A stretch of 27,814 nucleotides of DNA from NCBI GenBank assembly GCA_035292505.1, contig DATDQA010000270.1:1-27814 (forward strand). Reading direction: 5' to 3'. Positions 24,029-27,814 of the stretch are shown piece after piece. Position 1 is the first letter of the stretch. The number at the start of each line of letters is the position of its first letter. The notes below the pieces were generated by a model. It did not search any database and was not told the DNA's origin. It saw only the letters and a list, made by a program, of their open reading frames with translations. The position numbers were made by a program, and so were the translations under genes. This DNA is from DATDQA01 sp035292505. Lineage in GTDB: Bacteria; Bacteroidota; Bacteroidia; Chitinophagales; Saprospiraceae.

Positions 24029-25843
24029 TTATTTAGACGTATCGTTCATGACATATTGGTTATTCAGGATGTGCAATGCGGATTCAGCAGAATCAAGGTC
24101 TCTGAAAAACTGATTCTGGAGTGTATCTGAGATGCCCGGTAATCGCCTATAGTATGCGATACCATCCTGGAGGTTGTGATAAAAATTTACATAGTATTTT
24201 TTCTTTTTCGAGAATTGTTCAGGAGTGACATCTTCTCTGAGTTGTTCTTTCAGATAATCGATGTAGAGATTAAGTTCAGCAATAAACATATGTGGCCGGT
24301 GAGGATTGGTCATAATATTGGTTCTTCCATAAATATGGTCAGTCATCGTCTGTAGAGAAACTACCCGGGAGAAATTCGCAATATTCGGTCCCGGACAAAT
24401 CGTCACCGCATTCAGCTTCTTAATGAAAGTGTGTGTATAACTGATTGCAGCAGAATTACTCAGCCCCACACATAAGCATTCTTTGCTCAGGACGTCTTGC
24501 AATTGTCTCTTGTATTCAGGCTCCGGGAGATTCAGGGATTGCAATTGGCTGATTTTGAGTTTTTGATACTTGTGTGAAGCTGTACAAATCGGCTCTTTGG
24601 TAAACTCTGTATCAAAAGCAAGAAATTTTTCAGTACAGGGACTCCCAGGCTTTCCATTACTGATGCGTTGTAATTTTTCATGTTCCGCACTGGTTCCTTT
24701 CAGGTAATGAAATCTGATACCTAATGGTGAATTACGGCTTAACACGACATCTGTTTCTTTGGCGGCGCACAAGAGTTTGACCGTCTCGTCATCAACAGTG
24801 GTAGCTTGGGGCACGAGTAAAAAAGGAGTGCCCCATCCCGTACTTTCTATGTTGTAATAGCGATGCAAAAATGCATCTTCTTCATGCGTGCCTATGCCAC
24901 CCTGAACAGTCAGTATCATGTTGGGCAGATCAGTGACTTTCCTGTTGCTTTTCTTCCACAGAGCAGCCGTATATATTTCAAAGAGTGTATCAAACAGTTC
25001 TTGTTTTTTTGATTTAAACTCTTCCAGTATCGGACCGAGCAAATAGCCTTCTGTGGCAAATGCATGTCCACCACAATTCAAACCTGATTCAATCCTGAAT
25101 TCACTCACCCATAGTCCTTTCTTCGCCAGATATTTTCCCTGAATCAGGGCTGACCGGTAATCACTCACCTTGATGATGATCTTTTTTGTAAAATTTCCTC
25201 CGCCATTTGCTTCAAATTCTTTACAGAGTTCCAGGTAGCTATATAACCTGGGGTTCATCCCCGCTGAGAAGACGACTGAGGAGTTTGTAAGGTTACTTCT
25301 GGCATATCCTCTTAAGGCCGCCACCGCATCTGAACTGTCTGCCAACTCTTTTCCATACTTATCTGAATTTTCCTTATCGATTTTCGTCATGATGTTCACA
25401 TCAATGCTCCCGGGTGCTATTTGGCTGCGTAAAAACGTTGCTAATTTTATTTTAACCGGCTGATCATGACAATGGAGCATTTGCCGGTATACGTGTTTTA
25501 TAGAGCTCTGATCAGGCAGCATCTCAAAGTATTTCACGATTTCTGAGCCTGCCTCGAACGCCGCATTCTGTAGCTTTTCCACCTGTTCCTGCACGATTGT
25601 ATTGACAAGATTCAGGTAATCGGTGATTCTTTTTGCCCGGTAATCGGGCTCATGAGTTGTGATCGGTCGATATTCCTGATTGATAGAAGGGTAATAGTGA
25701 CTTCTCATCATTTCGATCAACCGGTCTTCGACAATAGAAATAACTGAGGAAATGCCAAATCGGGCAACTTTAATTGGCGTATCTATGGTGTAAGCCAAAC
25801 CCATCACCGGAATGTGAAATGTATGATGTGAAGGGTAATACAT
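24029..25843 (-). CDS. Uncharacterised TIM-barrel protein, possibly nitronate monooxygenase-like
   Basis: First gene of the cluster, 604 residues, no signal peptide or membrane segment. I do not recognise a characterised homologue. The N-terminal PVMGLAYTIDTPIKVARFGISSVISIV, a central GLNCGGHAFATEG, then VQGGIGTHEEDAF and GWGTPFLLVPQATTVDDE resemble the barrel and phosphate-binding loops of the nitronate monooxygenase/FabK flavoprotein group, but the frame is almost twice their length. The second half carries several cysteines (SPCTEKF, EPICTAS, KECLCVG, TICPGPN), which could bind a metal cluster. Position suggests a link to redox or oxygen handling with the hemerythrin, or to electron supply for the reductase; either is speculative. 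The start at ATG 25843 is the only good one. Confidence 0.5.
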   Translation of the reverse strand: MYYPSHHTFHIPVMGLAYTIDTPIKVARFGISSVISIVEDRLIEMMRSHYYPSINQEYRPITTHEPDYRAKRITDYLNLVNTIVQEQVEKLQNAAFEAGSEIVKYFEMLPDQSSIKHVYRQMLHCHDQPVKIKLATFLRSQIAPGSIDVNIMTKIDKENSDKYGKELADSSDAVAALRGYARSNLTNSSVVFSAGMNPRLYSYLELCKEFEANGGGNFTKKIIIKVSDYRSALIQGKYLAKKGLWVSEFRIESGLNCGGHAFATEGYLLGPILEEFKSKKQELFDTLFEIYTAALWKKSNRKVTDLPNMILTVQGGIGTHEEDAFLHRYYNIESTGWGTPFLLVPQATTVDDETVKLLCAAKETDVVLSRNSPLGIRFHYLKGTSAEHEKLQRISNGKPGSPCTEKFLAFDTEFTKEPICTASHKYQKLKISQLQSLNLPEPEYKRQLQDVLSKECLCVGLSNSAAISYTHTFIKKLNAVTICPGPNIANFSRVVSLQTMTDHIYGRTNIMTNPHRPHMFIAELNLYIDYLKEQLREDVTPEQFSKKKKYYVNFYHNLQDGIAYYRRLPGISDTLQNQFFRDLDSAESALHILNNQYVMNDTSK

Positions 25844-25918
25844 CTGAAGAACGAGTTATGAATGAGAGTTGCAAATTTTTTAATAAGCTTTTCAAAAACT
25901 CAATGTCACGTCAGGCCA

Positions 25919-25951
25919 ATCAGCACATGTGTTCCTGATGGAGTAAAGATA
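25919..25951 (-). promoter_or_regulatory. Candidate promoter -7 element with overlapping dyad (operator-like)
   Basis: On the minus strand, TATCTTTA (25944-25951) resembles the Bacteroidota -7 element TAnnTTTG, with only a weak -33 match. Just downstream is a dyad: ATCAG (25919-25923) and CTGAT (25935-25939) around CACATGTGTTC, extendable to CCAATCAG and CTGATGG with one bulge. It would cover the start of transcription, about 75-100 bases before the first cluster gene. Tentative. Confidence 0.25.
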
Positions 25952-26047
25952 CATATAATTAAGGACAGAAACATCCTTTAATTGGTGGCCGCATGAGTAA
26001 CATCGCGCTCTTCGTCACTTATAAACAAAGAGGAGCCTGACCCTGGA

Positions 26048-26130
26048 GCCTGCCTACCCCAAAGGGATGCCTATGGCTCCCGCATAGGCAGGCGTTCGTA
26101 GAACCTGTCCCAAAGGGACTCCTCTGGAGC
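26048..26130. repeat. Intergenic palindromic and direct repeats
   Basis: GCCTGCCTA (26048-26056) is an exact inverted match of TAGGCAGGC (26085-26093). The inner segment CCCCAAAGGGATGCCTATGG (from 26057) recurs imperfectly as TCCCAAAGGGACTCCTCTGG (from 26108), whose core GTCCCAAAGGGAC (26107-26119) is itself a hairpin. This looks like a dispersed intergenic repeat, to be confirmed by genome-wide copy number. Confidence 0.5.
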
Positions 26131-26247
26131 AAGCGTCTTTGCGAGGGGAGTACTTTATCCTTTGTTCCTCTTGATAATGAGTGTTTTGCCAGTCTAACAA
26201 GCTGAAGGCATATTGGGCATCGGAACGCTTTTTTGGGGTGTCCTCAG

Positions 26248-27456
26248 CTACCTCCTGTCTATTCTCATTTTTCGCACACCATAATGTCGCATCGAACTCT
26301 TCACGCAACAATAGTAAATTCCTTCAGACAAATTCAGGATGAGTGTTTCACGATTTGAATGGATCGTTTGCCGATACACAAGTTTTCCGGGAGTATCAAA
26401 GATTTCTATATCGTATTCCTGTATCTGTTCTGTGATGCCAGGTATTTCAATTGTCAGTAATCCGGTCGTGGGATTAGGATAAAGTTCAATTGGCGTCTTT
26501 GGGAGACTGGGAGTATGTGCTCCTGTCGTAAGGATACCATCTGCAATGGTCAGATCATCTACCCACCAGGTCTGATCTACCGGAGAGCCGACACCGATGT
26601 AAGGACCATAGAAGAGTTGGTTGAATTGCATATCCGGATGTGTGGCTGTCCTCATGAGAATACTGTCGGAAGAGATCAACAACTGTCCATCATACCAGTA
26701 CCTGATTTTTCCATTTGGAATGCCCTCATCTTCTACGATGTCGTTTAATTCAAAATAGGCTTCAATAAAATGCCAGTCGTTCTTATAATATGTCCCCGGT
26801 GAATCTCTGAAGTACACCGAATCTGCATGCCAGCTTCGTGCACTATAGTATCCATGTGTACTTCCCGGACTCGCAAAACAATCCCTCTTGTCAAGATCGC
26901 CGATCAATCCATTGCACGCACACACTGAACGATCTTCTGTAAAAGGATAGGTATTGAAATCACCATTGCAACCCACAAAAGAATTGTTGTTCAACAGGAT
27001 GCAATCAGGATCTACATTCTTACTGTCTTGTAATGCAAGGAGTGGCCTGCCCGCGTTCTGCTCGATGTACGTCGTCAGGTATGTATCGGCTGGACCCTGG
27101 TAGATCCAGTCTTTGTTCGTGAGAAAGCTCCATTCATGCGGATGATAGCCGACACCTGAACCCACATAGTTGCTGCTGTACTTCACCCAATAGCTGATGT
27201 AGACTTTATCCGTGGGAGCAAACAAATGCCTGCCTGCTCCCGAGGTTGTTGCTCCCTGCGCGAAATGCCCGGCATAGGAGTGCGTTCCATTTCTGTACTC
27301 AGCCGTGGTGCGCTGATCAGGAAATCCATCATACCAACCTTTTGCTTCAAAGTCGCCGGTTTCGAAATCTTCAAAGAGGAGGATGGATTGGGAGAAAGTG
27401 TATGGAAGAAGACAAACTGAAAGGAGAAGCGCGGAAATGACTGGGAATAATTTCAT
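26248..27456 (-). CDS. Secreted protein with type IX secretion C-terminal sorting tail
   Basis: The 402-residue protein begins with a Sec signal peptide (MKLFPVISALLLSVCLLPYTFSQ, cut after about residue 23). The central region (about 27-310) begins with LLFEDFETGDFE and ends with WWVDDLTIAD. It reads like a lectin/laminin-G-type jelly roll, as in carbohydrate-binding or polysaccharide-lyase-like proteins, with several Cys pairs. No catalytic motif is recognised. The last 80 residues are a T9SS type A sorting domain: PIELYPNPTTGLLTIEIPG, then EIFDTPGKLVYRQ, LNLSEGIYYCCVKS and a final basic KMRIDRR. Such tails direct export across the outer membrane in Bacteroidota. It is not obviously linked to the aromatic cluster, from which it is separated by about 400 bases. 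Confidence 0.85.
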   Translation of the reverse strand: MKLFPVISALLLSVCLLPYTFSQSILLFEDFETGDFEAKGWYDGFPDQRTTAEYRNGTHSYAGHFAQGATTSGAGRHLFAPTDKVYISYWVKYSSNYVGSGVGYHPHEWSFLTNKDWIYQGPADTYLTTYIEQNAGRPLLALQDSKNVDPDCILLNNNSFVGCNGDFNTYPFTEDRSVCACNGLIGDLDKRDCFASPGSTHGYYSARSWHADSVYFRDSPGTYYKNDWHFIEAYFELNDIVEDEGIPNGKIRYWYDGQLLISSDSILMRTATHPDMQFNQLFYGPYIGVGSPVDQTWWVDDLTIADGILTTGAHTPSLPKTPIELYPNPTTGLLTIEIPGITEQIQEYDIEIFDTPGKLVYRQTIHSNRETLILNLSEGIYYCCVKSSMRHYGVRKMRIDRR

Positions 27457-27503
27457 GCTTCAGTGTAGAGTGGTCTAAAATGTCATGGTTGCTTTAACTA
27501 TCC

Positions 27504-27626
27504 GCAAAATGTTATTTCGTATACTTTTTAGGACTCACCCCGTCCGGCGCCAAAGGCTATGGCCGGCGGTGCCTGCCCCTCTCTTTTTAAGAAGAGAGGG
27601 ATCAGTGGCACGAAATAACATTTTGC
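27504..27626. repeat. 123-bp element with perfect 17-bp terminal inverted repeats
   Basis: GCAAAATGTTATTTCGT (27504-27520) is an exact inverted match of 27610-27626. The interior is GC-rich and includes GGCGCC, GGCCGGCGG and a hairpin CCTCTCTT-TTTAAG-AAGAGAGG (about 27579-27600). The right end directly abuts the stop codon of the gene at the window edge. It could be a small non-autonomous mobile element, a REP-like palindrome or a bidirectional terminator; it has no coding capacity. Confidence 0.6.
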
Positions 27627-27814
27627 TCAGCCCTTCTTCTTAAAATTCGCTCCCGGTATCACTTTTCTTTTCGCATCCAGCATCACAAACTTACCATCTG
27701 TATAACGCACAAAATATTTCTGTTCACTCTCCTGTTTGTCGGAATTCAGGATATACACGGTGGCGTCCTCATCTTTTTCAAAACCCCGTTCTGTATTCAG
27801 GGCTCCTGTAGTCA
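27627..27814 (-). CDS. C-terminal fragment of a hypothetical protein, continues beyond the window
   Basis: An open minus-strand frame enters from the right edge and ends at TGA 27627-27629, leaving 61 residues. The readable part runs from TTGALNTERGFEKDEDATVY through NSDKQESEQKYFVRYTDG and KFVMLDAKRKVIPGANFKKKG. The pattern of an acidic stretch followed by a strand-rich end with VMLD...GA resembles the C-terminus of NlpE-type copper-homeostasis lipoproteins, but too little is visible to be sure. It is on the same strand as the T9SS gene, with the inverted-repeat element between them. Confidence 0.55.
   Translation of the reverse strand, partial: TTGALNTERGFEKDEDATVYILNSDKQESEQKYFVRYTDGKFVMLDAKRKVIPGANFKKKG

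Larger units (their letters stand above)
25844..26247. other. Intergenic region upstream of the aromatic cluster
   Basis: This stretch of 404 bases lies between the T9SS-protein stop and the start of the cluster. It holds the candidate promoter and dyad near 25919-25951 and a GC-rich repeat block at 26048-26130. I see no tRNA, convincing small gene or strong terminator. An 85-codon open frame at 26054-26311 runs through the repeats and the end of the T9SS gene and looks non-coding. Confidence 0.6.

Noticed and set aside
2991..25843. Class II (tungsten BamB-I) benzoyl-CoA reductase
   Set aside because: No tungsten aldehyde-oxidoreductase-like or hydrogenase/heterodisulfide-reductase-like genes are present; the reductase genes are of the ATP-dependent class.
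26054..26311. 85-codon open frame on the minus strand
   Set aside because: It runs through the intergenic repeats and overlaps the end of the T9SS-protein gene in another frame. Its translation is low in complexity at the end and has no recognisable domain.
1..27814. CRISPR arrays, tRNA or rRNA genes, transposase genes
   Set aside because: I saw no regularly spaced repeats, no tRNA-like cloverleaf and no recombinase or transposase motifs anywhere in the window.

Overview
The window looks like part of a Bacteroidota (or close FCB-group relative) chromosome of moderate GC. The strongest sign is a secreted protein near the right edge with a C-terminal type IX secretion sorting tail. A lipoprotein and palindromic intergenic repeats fit the same picture. 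All genes except the first lie on the minus strand.

Layout: a 3'-partial proline racemase/4-hydroxyproline epimerase gene (left edge, plus strand); a small lipoprotein; tryptophanase; then a nearly gapless minus-strand cluster from 25843 down to 2991; a 404-base intergenic stretch with repeats; a T9SS-secreted protein; a 123-bp inverted-repeat element; and the C-terminus of one more gene at the right edge.

The roughly 23-kb cluster encodes an apparently complete central route of anaerobic aromatic degradation. In transcription order it holds a TIM-barrel flavoprotein-like protein, hemerythrin, bcrC, bcrB, bcrA, bcrD (ATP-dependent class I benzoyl-CoA reductase), an acyl-CoA ligase, an extra HgdB/BcrB-like protein, a ketopantoate-reductase-like domain fused to a BcrA/HgdC-type ATPase, thiolase, had, oah, dch, a fused 3-hydroxyacyl-CoA dehydrogenase/enoyl-CoA hydratase, an SDR dehydrogenase, a fused HcrC-HcrA protein and hcrB. 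Inferred flow: aromatic acid to aroyl-CoA (ligase); 4-hydroxybenzoyl-CoA to benzoyl-CoA (Hcr); benzoyl-CoA to the cyclic dienoyl-CoA (Bcr); hydration (Dch), oxidation (Had) and ring cleavage (Oah) to 3-hydroxypimeloyl-CoA; then beta-oxidation by the dehydrogenases and thiolase.

The least conventional part is 13811-18615. A ligase, a lone HgdB-like Fe-S protein and a ketopantoate reductase-ATPase fusion sit between bcrD and the thiolase gene. They could form a second ATP-driven, radical-type dehydratase or reductase. A plausible but untested idea is that the reductase domain makes an (R)-2-hydroxy acid, the ligase activates it and the HgdB-like protein dehydrates it. No ferredoxin, ferredoxin reductase, transporter, regulator or glutaryl-CoA dehydrogenase gene is visible here. 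All assignments come from reading motifs, lengths and gene order; no search was run.
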